This document shows, in pieces, positions 35,959 to 49,100 of a DNA stretch of 64,000 nucleotides. The stretch covers positions 1-64,000 of the forward strand of contig WEDG01001060.1 of assembly GCA_017591395.1 (NCBI GenBank), given 5' to 3'. The stretch is from Schistocephalus solidus. Its lineage: Eukaryota > Platyhelminthes > Cestoda > Diphyllobothriidea > Diphyllobothriidae. The position numbers were made by a program, and so were the translations under genes. Position 1 is the stretch's first letter, and each line of letters starts with the position of its first letter. A model generated the notes under the pieces. The model searched no databases, was not told the DNA's origin, and was given only the letters and a program-made list of their open reading frames with translations.

Positions 35959-38059
35959 TTCGACCAAGAATATACTTTTTTCCGGGTCAGACCCTGTTAT
36001 ACGTGCCTGAACTCACGAAATCAGCCAATCAGAAAAATGTCGAGATTATTCAACCAATAGAAACCAAGATAAATGACCAGTACTCCCAACCCGTCGTGCA
36101 CTTAAGAAAAGTGCGATACAAGACGAAATCCTCAAACCACTGCGCGCAGCAAGAAATAATTAAGTCCAAGTAAAATAACTTGGTTATGCCAGTGGTTTAA
36201 TGCCTTCATAAATATTCAGGTTTAGTTTTTTTCGGCGTTCATGAAAATTTGAAAACTTCGGGTTATACGAAGGTGTAAATTTGAAATCAGGCCCCACCGA
36301 AAGCCTTGCTTTATATTAAACGTCTCTTACTTATATGTACACTGTCGACCATGGGCTTTCTTGACTACCACAACCACCGACAACAACAATTGATAAATTG
36401 GAGTGGGAACATCGACATTCAGAATCCCGGTAGATTGAGATTTCAGCTTCAGGATGAATTCGGACACCCATTTTGCAGTGGTCTTTACTGTTAAGTGGTT
36501 AAAGTAAGAACATTTTTTAACTTTAAGTAAAATCAAAATTTTCTAGATGTCTGATCAGCATACAGTCAACAAAGATTTGAATTCGATACTTAAATAAAAG
36601 GTGCTTAGGTTTTTGGCGACAGCCTTCTCATGCCTGATCTCAGTGCTTCTGTCTTTGGCAACAAATTTCTGTCGGGCACCGGGTAAGAAGCTAAAAAGGT
36701 TGTTGGTTATTTTTCCATTATTTTCAAAAGGCAAAATTTCTGATTGAAATATAATTTATGCGACTCTGTTTACCACGGCAGTGAGGCCATCAAATTGTCC
36801 ATTGTCAGGACGTATTTTACCTTATTTTTAAATAAAGGGTGCCATCTATCTATGTGAAAAGTAGGCTAAAAAATCCAAACTTTTGACGTTAAGATGTGCA
36901 TACACCTTGATTCGGAAAGTATGCACTTTTTGGCTAAACTTCTGACTCGTTTATGGATAGATTCTGCAATATTTTAATGTTCCCTTTGACCATGCCTGTA
37001 ACAGCTACACAATTTAGGGAACAGTATCAGTATCAGTATCAGTATATTTGAGGGAGATGTAGGTGAGTCACCTTTGAATTCCCTATTTGTACATACGAGT
37101 TGTGGTATCAAAAAAATAGTATCTCGATATGTTGGCGAGGCCAACATAGTGGAACAAAGTTGAAAAAGAGCAGACAGTGAAAAAAAATCCCGGTGATATT
37201 TAGGAGAAAAAAACTGTCGCCCTTGGGAGGGGGTTCAACGGGGGGCATTTCGGAGGTCACATGATGCTCCATTGCTGATTGCAGCGTCCGTTGAGGGATT
37301 TCAAAGGTTGAAATAGATGTCCAGATCATCCTCGGTCCATTGCGGTTCGAACCAGGGGATAACGTTCATACACCTCATGGACGACGGACGCCAGGTCCAG
37401 CTGATGCGAATACTCACGGTGTCACCAAGGTGTGTAAATAAGTTAAGCATCGAGACCTCGAGGACCCCAGCATGGGAGTAATGGGAGAATGCAAGCCCTC
37501 GAACGAAAATAACAAACAAGGAAATGTTACTCAAATATAACTAGTAGTATCATTAATGCCTTACTTTATGACGTCACACGTGCAGCTTTCAGTTAGTGTT
37601 GTAGCTCGCACCATTATATCGATCTAACTTTCGCTTAAAAACACTCCAAATTTACGAAGGAATTGGTTACTCTGCCAAAGGTCATGTTGTCTACACCACA
37701 GTTTTTTGTAATTTGGACTAAAAGAGATGAAACGCCAACAAAAATTGGCTTACGAAAATAAGAAAATGCGTTTAGACGGTCACGAGTCATAACGAGTTCT
37801 TTCTTATCCTTCTGCACCAGTAATTGGGAAGTTGAATTTCCTGGAAGTATTAACATCCCATTTTTTTATCCTTTCAATCATTATCTCCTTCCCCCTTACA
37901 AAGCGCACTTTCTTCGCAATACCAAATAAAATTATCGAATGCATTAAATTTCGTTATCCATTATACAGGGAGCTTTAAAGATATTTTAGCTATTCAATTG
38001 AGTATATTTCTTGACATTTACTCATACTGGTAAGTAGTAGTACTGGTAGTAGTGGAGGT
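35959..38059. other. intergenic region upstream of the coiled-coil/death-domain gene
   Basis: No gene recognised. A short CAGTAT tetramer repeat lies at 37022-37045. The promoter of the minus-strand gene should lie in the first part, but no core element stands out. Confidence 0.5.
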
Positions 38060-38205
38060 CTTGCGTGAAATTCCAGAATGGATAAGTATTCCCGTGTCCG
38101 AAACCTCATACAAACCCTAAACTTAATCTTAGCCCTAGGACTTAGCACAATGTCACCTGTATTACGGCGAAAATGCCTATTCCCGTGTCCTACGCACACA
38201 TTTTT
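38060..38205 (+). repeat. family C repeat with AACCCTAA-like core
   Basis: GATAAGTATTCCCGTGTCC, then CAAACCCTAAACTTAATCTTAGCCCTAGG, GTATTACGGCGAAAATGCC and a second TATTCCCGTGTCC. Left flank, core and right flank correspond to the copy at 25080-25260. Confidence 0.6.
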
Positions 38206-38619
38206 TCGTCATCCATAGTTCACTCCAGTCTTAGTTTTACTCGCGTTACGTTTTGTTACAGTCAAATTTACACACTTCGGTACATACCTTCGTCTGACAG
38301 GGGTGGAGTCAATAGCAGCCGTGATAATGCGATACTTATCCTCTCTGCACATATAGCGTGACCGAGTGGCCTTGCCGTTCAGGTCCAGCAATCCTAGGGT
38401 TTATTTCACCAAAATCCGAAGACCTGCGTTTGTGCGGCTTCAATGAATGGCTAAGTGCGATAAACGGAGGAAGAACCTACTACCTGGAAAATCCTTTCAA
38501 GAGTCCTGTAGTAACTCACCGAGTTAGACATTTTCTCAAGGGCTGATGAGGGCTCTTGACTGAAACCAAAGTCTGGATAAATTCTGAGCTTATGGGACGG
38601 ATCATGAGGGCAGATAGAC

Positions 38620-40480
38620 AGAACCGTGCAAAGGCTCTCCTGTGGAAAAGCACCAGGATACAAAAAGATCCCAGCCGAAGTCTACAAGCGCCACGATCCC
38701 TTGCTGATGGAGAAGATTACTAGGAGATTCTAGGAAATGTGGCGTCAAGGACAAAATCTCCAGGATCTCAAGGATGAGACAGTTGACCATCTCTACAAGC
38801 ACCAAAGGGAACCGGTGACTCTGTGATCACAATAGAGGCATCTCGCTGCCCAACACCGCTGGGAAGATCTTCGCTCTCATTTTTCTTACTCATTACAATG
38901 ACCATTTACAATACGGACTTCTCCCAGAATTTTAGGGTGGCTTCCTTTCAACATCCTCTTAGCCGCTCGCCAACTATGAGAGAAGTGCCAGAGGAGGCTG
39001 AATAACCTCTAACCTACCTTCATGGATTTGAAAAAAAGCCTTCGATCCGGTGAATCACGGTGGACTGTGGACGATTGGGTAGGAATTCGGCTGTCCTGAG
39101 CGGTTCACGCACATGGTGCGTCAGCTTCATTACGGGATGATGGCGTGCGTCACGGACGGTATCCGAAGCATCCGCAGTGATTAACGGAGAAAAGTAGGGC
39201 TGCGTACTCGCCCCCACCATCTTCAGTCTCATGTGCACCGCCATGCTGATGAACGCCTACCGTGATGAGCGCCCTATGATCCGCATGGGCTGCAGGACTG
39301 ACGGCCATCTTCTCGATAGCTGGTGCATGCAGGTCTCAAAGTGGCTGTTTGCGACTTCCGTCCTCAGCCTGCGCTTTGCGGACGACTGCGCACTCAAAAC
39401 GGCGACGGAAGCAGATGTACAAAGGAGCATGAAATCTTCGTCACCGGTTGCTTAAACTGCTGTCTGATCATCAACACATAGAAAACGGTGGTCGTGGACC
39501 AACCATCGTTGAAAATGACAAACAATATTTCTCAAATCAAGGTCACTGGCACTGAAATTAAAATCATGGAAAACTTCGCCTATTTAGGCAGCACACTCAC
39601 ACAACGCAAAAATTGACGGTGAATTTGTGCATCGGATCTCCAAAGCCAGTCAGGCCTTCGGACGGCTGCAAACTTCCATGCAGAAACGTCATGGTCTTCA
39701 TCTAAACGCCACACTGAAGATTCTAAAACCATCTTCCTGATGACCCTACTCTATGGAGCCTAGACCCCGACAGTCTACGAGCAAAAAGCTAGAAAACTCA
39801 ACCACTTACATCTCACCTGTCTTCACAGAATACTGAAGCTGAGATGACAAGACAGGATTTCAACCACGGAAATCCTCGAGTGGACCAGAATCCTCAGCAT
39901 AAACGCCTAGCGGAGACCAAATCAACTAAGATGGAGCGGACACCTCGTGGGAATGGACTATGGGCGATTAACCAGACCACTCTTCTACAGAGATGCCTTA
40001 CGGCTGCGCACCGACAAGGAGGACAAAAAAGACACTACAAGGACATATTTGAAACTCTCTGAGGCACCTACAAATTAACCTAGAGCTCTCCGAGGACCTC
40101 GCCTAGGATCGAATGGCCTTAAAAGAAGCCTTGAATTCAGGAAAGGCAATTTACGAGGCCAACAGAATCGCCGCTGTAAAAGCCAAAAAATTGACCCGAA
40201 ACCCTTAAGCGCCTCCAATCCACCCCGTCAACACTTAACCACCTCAAACATGCGCACGTTGGTAACGAACATTCGGTGCACAGTTCAGCCTCGTGGTACG
40301 CCTCCGGACCCGATTCCATGCCAACCTGAAACTTCCACCCGCTGCCTCCCCAAACGCATCCAACTTCACTCCTGAAACAAATCATAGTGTGACCGCCACC
40401 GCTAGTGGTGCTCTCATCACATATGCCCTGTTGCTGCTGTCAAAGTTGTCGAACCCAATCTCCTCATCATCTCTGTCAAA
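38620..40480 (+). mobile_element. degenerate LINE copy (RT to zinc-finger region)
   Basis: The plus strand carries recognisable but broken LINE protein pieces in the expected order. First comes the CGKAPG..IPAEVYK RT entry motif (about 38640) and LMNAYRDERP..RTDGHLLDS (about 39245-39315). Then follow an LRFADDCAL box with the catalytic Asp pair (about 39370-39395), AYLGSTL (about 39580), and LNHLHLTCLHRILKLR (about 39800). A remnant of the first zinc finger (RTFGAQFSLVVRLRTRF) lies near 40280-40320. Many stops and frameshifts occur. It is the same family as the minus-strand copy at 41294-45900 but much older. Confidence 0.8.
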
Positions 40481-40515
40481 ACCCCTGGACGATCAACGCT
40501 CTTGCCTTCACGTCA

Positions 40516-40941
40516 CCTGACAGTTCGACCGTCGTAGTCCGACTATGTCCACCGTATGCTCCACATAAGGGCGATGGAGGGATGGTGACTTGCGCGTGAT
40601 TTAGCTTAAAGTGATAGTATACTTGCTCTGCATCTACCGCACTCTCTCCTCCACCCCCACCTGAGCCCGGTGTCAAGACAGAGTCACGAAGACTGGAGAT
40701 GGGAGAGGGCACAGGTGGCTGGCGCGGCTGGAGCCGCCCCTGGGCGTACAACCACACCTGGTTCGGATCCCACGGAGTGGGAGTCCCATAAAGTCCACGC
40801 TAAGAAGGAGCCATTGCAGCCTGACTCTCAGTCCGCCAGTCAGCCACTCCAAGCAAAACGCACATTTGGCTGACCACGCGGTCCGAATTATCCCGTCAGT
40901 TTACAACCTTACAAGCCACGGCTTTTAGTGCACCGTGATTG
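40516..40941 (-). repeat. family A dispersed repeat, standalone copy
   Basis: On the minus strand it starts at the hairpin CACGGTGCACTAAAAGCCGTG and continues to the GTCGGACTACGACGGTCGAAC end. It is about 80% similar by eye to 9327-9800 over its distal half. It is not attached to a LINE coding end of the same orientation. Confidence 0.65.
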
Positions 40942-40999
40942 TTTTAATCAAGTCAGCTTTTTTATAGTAAGAAAAATGCGCTGAGCTGTCGACCTCACT

Positions 41000-41293
41000 C
41001 TCTCCCTAACCCCCACAATCAGACCACCGTCCGAGCCAGAAAGTTGTCTGATGCGGGAGTGGCGCATTGGCTGACGGGTCGGCGTACCCGTCTTCGCTCG
41101 CCACAGTACGACCTGGCTCCCATAACGCACACACCAGGATTCACTAAAGCAGGGGATATGGAGGAGCCATCACCGTTCAGTCCACTGGTCAGCCGCTCGA
41201 CACACACAGCACATACACTGGGCCGAAAGCGTGGTTTGGTGTAAGCGTCAAATTGACAGCCTTACAAGCCACGGTTTCTAGGAAACCGTGATA
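41000..41293 (-). repeat. family A repeat at the 3' end of the LINE
   Basis: This directly follows the zinc-finger coding end of the LINE at 41294-45900, just as 9327-9800 follows the copy at 9801-11015. It begins with the perfect 9-bp hairpin CACGGTTTC/GAAACCGTG (about 41271-41291). It appears shortened at its distal end, near 41000. Confidence 0.65.
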
Positions 41294-41339
41294 TTCTCAG
41301 GTAAGTAGTGTTGGTGAGGGTGAAGTCTATGTATTGATG

Positions 41340-42330
41340 TAGGTAGTGTGCACTGATGTGGCTTAGCCTCCGGTGGTTTAACGCAGCTTGTCGTGGAGGC
41401 GCATGTGTCCTGATAGGCCCATGCGGTGTGTAAATGTGCAGGAGCAGTGAGGGCAGTGGAGGCGGGCATGGCGACTGTATATCGGAGCTTCAGGCACTGG
41501 TTCACCAGCCTCTGTGTGATGCATTCGCAGGTGACCGACCAGGCCAATGCGTGAGTTGAAGTTGCGGGCGCACTTCGGCAGGAGATATCGGGAGAGGCTT
41601 GGGGATGTCATTCATGGTAGTGGTGTTGGCAGTGGTGGTAAGAATGGCAGGAGCGAAGGGTGTGCATGGGGTATCGGTGTTGTCGGCATTGCGGTGAATT
41701 CCGCTGTCATGGGTGCGCATGTGACCGAATAGGCCCATGCGATGAGTGAATGCGCGAGGACAGTGAGGGCAGTGGAGGCGGCGATCTCTGCTGTGTGTTG
41801 GTGCTCCAGACACTGGTTCACCAGTCTCTGTACGATGGATTCGTGAGTGACCGACCAGGCCGATGCGTGAGGTGAATGGGCGGTCGCATTGAGTACAGCT
41901 TAGGAGAGATTCCCCATCGCTGAAAGTGGTAGTGGTGGTAGTGAAGGCGAAGGCGGTGGTAGTTGCGGTGGTGGGGGTAACAGGCGATGAGTAGATGGAT
42001 GTGGTCTCTATGATGGTGGGAGTAATGGAATTGACGCCAGGAGTGAGGGTGGGGGAGTCTAAAGGAGGGTTGGCAGAATTTGACGTAGAAGTTGGAATTT
42101 GTCGGATTGTTGGTGCATTGCGTCCGAAGATGTCCGACGAGGCCAGAAGATGCGTTGACAGCGCGGGCATGTTGGAGGACCCTGGGCATCTAAGGTGTTG
42201 GTCTGGGGCGCTGGTGAATTTTGTGCCGCTCTTTTGGCCTTGGCGGCGGCGATTCAGTTGGCCTCATAGATTGCTGAACCAGTCTCCACGGATCTTCTCC
42301 ATGCCGGTCTAACCTGGACGAGATCCTCCC
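41340..42330 (-). pseudogene. LINE C-terminal zinc-finger array, broken
   Basis: Fingers follow one pattern: CPxC, about 12 residues with F and RIGLVGH or RMGLFGH, then LRxH. Five can be followed across frame changes: one at about 42190-42120, then pairs near 41860 and 41750, 41560 and 41440. Pairs are separated by the conserved spacer TETGEPVPGAPTHSR or TEAGEPVPEAP, which suggests the array grew by duplication of a two-finger unit. Ser/Thr/Pro-rich linkers (SPTLTPGVNSITPTIIETTS) lie between blocks. The role may be nucleic-acid binding during integration, which is inference. Confidence 0.85.
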
Positions 42331-42454
42331 AGGTCGCCGGGTTTATTTGCAGTTGCTTCAGCGATTTCTTCAAAGTGTCCTTATAGCGTCGTTTTTGACC
42401 TCCATGTCGGCGAGCACACGTAGCGACATCTCCGTAGAAATGTCATTTGAGTAG

Positions 42455-44395
42455 TCACTCGTCGTCCATCCTCACCAGGTGGCCGCTCCATCGCAGTTGC
42501 ACTTGTCTCAGCATGGCGTGGATGCTGAGGATTCCTGTCCGCTCCAGGACTTCCGTGCCTGGGATCCTGTCTTGCCATCTAAGCTTCAGTATTCTGCGGA
42601 GGCATCTAAGATGGAAGTGATTTAGCTTCTTGGATACGTTCGAGTAGATAGTCCAGGTCTTTGCTCCGTAAAGGAGTGTCATCAAGACGACGGCCTTGTA
42701 CATCTTCAGTTTGGTGTTCAGGTGAATAACGGGGCGATTCCAGACGGAGGCCTGCAGCCGGCCGAAGGCCTGACTGGCTTTGGAAATCCGATGGGCAACC
42801 TCGTCATCGATTCTCATGTTGCGTGACAGCGTGCTTCCTAGATAAGCGAAGGCTTCCACGTTTTTGAGTTGAGCACCGTTGACATTGATTTGAGGAGCAT
42901 TGTATTCCGCGCTGGGTAGCGGCTAGTGCATGAAAACCGTTTTAGCTGTACTTATTGTTAATCTAAAAATTGGCTCAGCCTGCGGCGAAGAGGTCCATGC
43001 TCCTTTGCATATCCTCCTGCGCCACGGTGTTAAGGGCACAGTCGTCCGCAAAGAGAAAACCATGGACTGTACCAGTAGACACGCGCGTTGAAGCCTACAT
43101 ACGTCGACTGTTGAGAAGGTGTCCGTCAGTTCTGTAAGCGATGGGAATCCCAGGCTGCTCATCACGGTAGGCGTCCATCAGCATAGCCGAGAACATGAAA
43201 CTGGACGGGGTAGGGGCAAATACGCAGCCCTGCTTCCCTCTGTTGGTCACTGCGAATGCTTCGAATACCATCCCATTGTCAGTGACGCGCGCCGTCATCC
43301 CGTCATGAAGCTGACGCACCATGTGCTTGAACCGCTCAGGACAGCCGAATTTCCAAATGAATTTCCACAGTCCGTAGCGATTCACCATGTCAAAGGCTTT
43401 CGTCAGATCCACGAATGTAGTGTAAAGGTGAGTTCAAATCTTCTGGCACTTCTCTTTTAGCTGGCGGGCGGCAAAGATCATGTTGGTTGTTCCGCGGTGT
43501 CGGCGGAAGCCACATTAGCTTTTTGGGAGCAGGCCCTGCTCTAGGTGACCGTTCAAAGGATTGAGAAGGATACGGGCGTAGATCTTCGCGGCGATGTTGA
43601 GCAACGAGATGCCTCTGTGATTATCACAGAGTTTTCGGTTCCACTTCCGTTTGTAGAGATGGACGATGGTCGCGTCTTTGAAATCCCGAGAAACTTGTCT
43701 TTGGCGCAACATCTCCTGGAAGAATGTTGTGAGTTCTGCCATCAGCCGGGCCCACAGTGCTGGTAGACTTCCGGTGGGATTGCGTCGGATCCCGGTGCTT
43801 TCCCGCTGGAAATCTGCTGCACGGCCCGGATGGTTTCTGGCAGGCTAGACGGCAGATCCAGGTCATTGTTCATGTCCACTTGAGGGAGCCGGTCAATGGC
43901 AGCATCGGAGATAGCTGATGAGCAATTAAGGACAGTTTTGAAGTGCTCGGCCCAGCGCTTCAGTATTTGCGATTTCTCTGTCAGCAGTATTGGGCCGTCA
44001 GAGCTGAGTAGCGGTGCGGTCCCCTTGATACAGGGACCGTAGATGGCCTTGATGGTTTTGAAAAAGTTTTTCATTTCATAGCAGTCCGCATACCTCAGGA
44101 TTTCCTCAGCCTCTCGGATCATTCAGGGCTCCTGCATTTCCCACAGCCCTTGCCATACAAGGCGGTGGCATCTGAAGAAGGCTGCTTTGGTGGCGTCAGT
44201 CTGAAGGTCCATATAGGCTTTGTGTGGTCCATTCTTTTCCGCGAGTAAGTTGCTGATGTCGGTGTCATTGTCGTCAAACCAGTCCTGGTGTTGACGGTGT
44301 GCGCGTCCGAGGTCTTCGAGGGGGGTAGACTGGATGACATTTTGCAGTTGACGCCATCGTTTTTCCACGGTGGCTTTATTATCTGGAGCATGCAT
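42455..44395 (-). pseudogene. LINE reverse transcriptase, broken
   Basis: In order on the minus strand: a helical lead-in (FFKTIKAIYGP, LLTEKSQILKRWAEHF), the SGKAPGSDAIPPEVY motif, FKDATIVHLYKRKWNRKLCDN with HRGISLLNIAAKI, and MDLTKAFDMVNR (motif A). Next is GKQGCVFAPTPSSFMFSAML (motif B). The catalytic FADD region near 43025-43060 is disrupted by a frame change. A final block [22 protein letters not shown] to [21 protein letters not shown] is the thumb/connector. At least four frame breaks occur. Confidence 0.88.
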
Positions 44396-44582
44396 GTTCT
44401 GCAGTTTCTCGGATATTTGGTTGGTTAATCAAAACAGTGAGCAGGGAAATTTAACAAAAGAGTATTTAACTTACCTGGTGGTCGCTTACCTTATGGCCTT
44501 CGTCGGGGTTGAACTCGGAGACTCATCTGAGAGATGACGAGGTTGTGATCTGTCCAACCATCGGCATCGCGGATCGCCTTGG

Positions 44583-45566
44583 TTACCAGAACGTCCTGTC
44601 GATCTCGCCTCCGGACGAGAACATAGTCGAGCAGCTACCAGCGCCACGACCGAGGGTGCATCCACGTGGCCTTCTCCTGCGTCGGAAGGTGGAAGAAGGT
44701 GTTGGTCTGCAGGACACGGTGTTCCACACACGTTCGCCGAAGAAGAAGAAGAAGAAGAAGAAGAAGATGGCCATTACCGTTACAACTACCGAGACCATGG
44801 TGACCCAGCACTCCCTTCCAGGCAGCGTGGCCGTCCCGACGCGGGCATTGAAGTCACCAAGGACAATTAACTTGTCTCCTTCCGGCACTGTCGCCAGCAG
44901 GGTGTGCAGGTCCTCACAGAATTTGTCCTTCGCCGCATCAGAGCTCGTCATTGGTTTAGCGTAAGCGCTGATGATGGTGGCGAACTGGTTTCCACGAAGA
45001 GGCAGGGGGAGGCTCATCAGGCGACCATTGATGCCCTGCGGCAGACAGGGCAGACGTCCCACGATGTCATTCCGAATAGCAAAGGCAACACCAGCGTCGC
45101 GTCGCTCTGCCTTTGGCCAGCCACTCCAGAAGAAGGTGTAGCCAGCACACACCTTCTCCAGCTGACCCTGCTCAGAGAATCGGGTCTCGCTGAGAGCAGC
45201 AATGTCCACCTTCAAGCGCGCCAGGTCCCGAGCGACTAGCGCCGTCCTCCATTCCGGCCGGTTGCTCCTAGGATTGTCTAAAAGGGAACGAACATTCCAG
45301 GCTTCTAGTATGAGTGAACTCACTCGAGCAGCCTGGTGGGTATGGCGAGGAGGATGGGGACGGAGGGTATTGTAGTTGGTTTGAGTTTTACGATCGCATA
45401 TTTTGCGATCTGCGAACCCCGGCCGGCTGCAAAAGACGTGATACCCAGAATTTGTTTGTTTGGGGCAATTTTCTAGCCCCTTCCTCCGCGAGGACGCAAG
45501 CAGTGCTATCCCTAAATAGGGCTGCTTGGACATCCCAGATGGCTGAAGAACTCCACTATGGGTCAC
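44583..45566 (-). pseudogene. LINE endonuclease domain (APE type), broken
   Basis: The motifs are [15 protein letters not shown] (first catalytic Asn), [13 protein letters not shown] (catalytic Glu), [17 protein letters not shown] and [12 protein letters not shown] (Asp-x-Asn). A frameshift shortly after DFNARVG (near 44840) throws the frame off. The true frame then continues through a CTT leucine run into [10 protein letters not shown] and TWMHPRS. The (GAA)9 tract at 44739-44766 on the plus strand is that leucine run. This domain nicks target DNA for target-primed reverse transcription. Confidence 0.85.
44739..44766. repeat. (GAA)9 tract inside LINE endonuclease
   Basis: On the coding (minus) strand this is a CTT run encoding about nine leucines where related LINEs have about four before RTC. 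It is an in-frame codon-run expansion. Confidence 0.8.
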
Positions 45567-46139
45567 GGTTTGTTTTAGTGGGAGAGCGACCCGAGTTAGC
45601 CCTGGCCGCCTACGGGGTTGCTGTCGCCCCCAACGTTGGATTTTTTGAGAGGTGGGAGGTGGGAAGTTCGGGAGTCAGATATACCGGGTTTGGAGGCACA
45701 CACAACACCGGAGACCCTCACCTGGTTTAGCCCGCCGGTCGTGACGGTTGCCCGGGTGTGGCCACTGGGAAGAACCCAACTTCGAGGAGCCACAAGTGAG
45801 AGTTGGGTACCAGTTAGAGGCGGCCACAGGAGCATTCACCACCTGTACGAGACAAATGGAGCGACCAAATGCAATCTGTGTGCTGCTACCCATAACTAGT
45901 ACCCCTACACCCCCCAGTCAACCACTACTGTCATCACCACAACCATCACCACCCCAAACACCGCTCCCGTCGCCAGAAATGTTGACTCAATTCCAACCTT
46001 TCCGCTTCCACATCGCACATTCACCTCACGCACTGACCTAGTCGGCTGCCTGCAAATCCATCGTACATAGACGAGCAAACCAATACCATAAGCATATGTC
46101 AGCCATGGCGGACAATATGACCTCCCTAAAACTTTAACT

Positions 46140-49100
46140 TGCACGCCTTACCTCCGGCCACACACCCAGCCGTCGTCGTTCCCTCTCGTAACCTTAAAAC
46201 ACCGATATTTTTTGGTATCATACAACTTTTGTTGCGAAGGCCCATAGGTGTTCCTCTCATTGCTGTTTCAATTCGAAACAGGGAAACCAGTCAGCCAGAG
46301 AATAAATGCGACTGTTTACTCTGGCTCGTCCGGCTCTATTCGCACCTTTTATCCATGCGATAGTATGATTCGCAGATGTTGCCTAGTGGACACCGGAGCC
46401 CCAATCAGCGTTGTTCCTCCCACCGCAGCTGACCGCCACTGCTCCAGCCCTGGTAATCAGCCCTAAGCTGCCAACTGTTCCCCGATTCCCACTTTTGGTA
46501 GCCTGTCCCTAACCTTAAACATTGGCCGTCGTCCGTCATTCTCCTGGATCTTTGTGATTGCCATTGTCCCTCATGCAATCATTGACTCGGAGTTTCTAGC
46601 CACGTTTGATCTCCTTATTGATTGTCTCTCTGTTCATTCTCTAACTCCCTTCACTAACTACTGCAACTTTTTTGTCCTGGATACAGATATTGCTTCTCAA
46701 TTTCGAGAACTGCTCCTTGTACACCCTAACAAAATCGACCCCCAGTTTCGCAGTGGCGAGGTTCAACGTGACGTTGTGCATCACAACCACACCTCAGGCT
46801 CTCCTACGTTTGCACCGGCCCGGTTGCAGCCCGCGAAGGCCGAGTTTAAGCACATGCTGCAAATGGTAATAAGTCAATCGCCCGAGAGCCCGTGGGCATC
46901 TCCCCTGCACATGGTGCCGAAGACGACATCAGGCGACTGGAGACCCTGTGGCGACTATCGTGCCCTCAATAATGCCACCATTCCTGATCGGTACCCAATG
47001 CCTTATCTTCAGGATTTTTTGGAGCCCTTAGCTGCAAAGCGGTTTTCTCGAAGATTAACCTGGTGTGTGCCTTTCATCAGATCCCTATCGCTCCTGAAGT
47101 TATCTCCCAAACAACGTCACGATACCTTTCAGCCTCTTTGAATTCATCTGCACGCTCTTTGGTCTGCGTAATGCCGCCCAAACGTTCCAGCGGTTCATTG
47201 ACTGTGTCTTACGTGGCCTACCATTTGTGTTCGCCTATATCGATGACCTCTTGGTGGCCAGTCGGAATGCCGAAATGCATAAAAAGCTCCTTGCATTGGT
47301 GTTCGACCGCCTCGACAAGTATGGTGTCGTCATAAACCTTTCCAAGTGTGTTCTGGGTGTGTCTTTGATTGAATTTCTCGATCATCATGTCAGCTCAGAA
47401 GGGTTGCGTTCCCTGCCCTCCAAGTTTGAGGTCATTCGAGAGGTCCCTCCGAAACCTCCAAGTGCCAACTGCAATGTTTCCTCGGCACGGTAAACTTTTA
47501 CCACCGGTCCTTACCGAACTGTGCTGACCTTATACTACCACTCAACAACATGCTTTCTGGTTCTATAGGCCCATTTGAGCTTACTGGTGAGGCACCGACT
47601 GCTGTTGAGAGAATCGAGGCCTCCCTTACTGATGCTACCCTGCTCACACATCCTGCTCCCCAAACTCCACTGTCCCTCATGGCTGATGTTTTGACTGTTG
47701 CCGTAGGAGCAGTCCTCCAGCAATACCTAAAAGGTTCTACAGGACCGTTGGCTTTCTTCTCTTAGAATCTGCGGCCTGCTGAGACGAGGTAAAGTAACTT
47801 TGGCCATGAACTTCTTGCTATATACTTGGCTGTGAAACACTTCTGATACTTCCTTGAAGGTCGTGACCTCATCATTTTCGCAGACCACAAGCCACTTACC
47901 TTTGCCACACAATCACATTCGGAAAAATGCAACCCGAGAGAGATGGCTCATTTGTATTAAATTTCCCAATTCATCACCGACATCCGCCACATTGATGGCA
48001 CGAAGAATAAGGTGGCTGACATGCTCTCCAGACCTTCCCTCTCGGTACTTAATCTATAAAAAGGGAATAACATTGCTGTCATAGCGGCTGAGTAACGGCG
48101 TGTTGGTTGCCCTGGTGACAAGTTTGTGAGTAGTCTCCAGTTTGTAGGCGTCCCATTGACCACCAGCAACGGCACAATCCATCGTCCTTTCATGAGTCGA
48201 GCGGTTTCCAACCACCCTGGGATTCAAGCCTCACAAAAGCTCTTGGTAGAAGCATTCGTCTGGCCTGGTCTGCCAAGGCTTGGACACTGTTGTGTCTTTG
48301 CCGTCAACGGAACAAAGTGCAACGCCACAACAAGTCCCCGCCAGGCACTTTCCACAGCCCCGAAACAGTTTAGCCATGTGCGTCTTTATATTCAAGGCCC
48401 CTTGCCTCCACCCAATGGCTATACTCACCTTCTTACCTGCAATGATCGGTCCTTCCACTGGGCTGAATCCATATGCCTGCTGAATGTGCATTACTGAAAC
48501 CATCGTGAAGGCTTTCGTCAGTCGTTGAGTCGCTATCTTCGTTGCCCCATCCAGGGCTACGATTGATCGAGGTGCCCAGTTCGAATCTGCTCTATTCTAA
48601 ACCCTCCTCAATTTTCTTGGCTGCACGTGCATTCGAACGACGGCCTACCACACAGTAGCCAACGGTATGGATAAGCGTTTCCACTGTAAATTAAAGAATG
48701 CCCTAAGTGCCGCAGAAGATCCAGGGAACTGGTTCAATCCCATGCCTGTTTCATTCCTCAGCATTCGTGCGTCACTGAAATCGAAGTTGGACTGTGGCGC
48801 AGCCGAAATGGTTTCTGGCACAATCCTCTGACTGTCAGGTCAGATGGTCACCTCAACCTCTCGTGGTGCGGAAAAGACCCCGGATAGTTTTATGCACCTT
48901 CTGCGGCGGTTTATGCGCTCGCTCTCTCCGGTTACAGCTCGCACTCCAACGACTGAGGCTCATGTAGAAAAGGGCTTGTCCAACTGCCCTTATGTGTTCA
49001 TTCGGTGAGACCGTGTGCGCAAGTAGCTGGAATCACCACACGCAGGACCCTTCCATGTGCTTTCACGTAACACCAAGACATGTCGGATTCTTCGTGGTGA

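Larger units (their letters stand above)
41294..45900 (-). mobile_element. near full-length LINE with APE endonuclease, RT and C2H2 zinc fingers
   Basis: Read on the minus strand from about 45900: a 5' leader, an apurinic-type endonuclease, a reverse transcriptase, a thumb region, a basic linker and an array of zinc fingers, ending at the family A sequence. Domain order EN-RT is that of APE-type LINEs. The C-terminal C2H2 array with Ser/Thr/Pro-rich spacers is unusual. Frameshifts and stops interrupt EN and RT, so the copy is inactive. I cannot assign it to a named clade from the sequence alone. It shares its 3' end layout with the copy in TRIP13 intron 1. Confidence 0.9.

Noticed and set aside
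46554..47141. Host gene with a conserved polymerase-like domain
   Set aside because: Motif order and the FAYIDDLLVA box show a Ty3/Gypsy pol relic with many stops.
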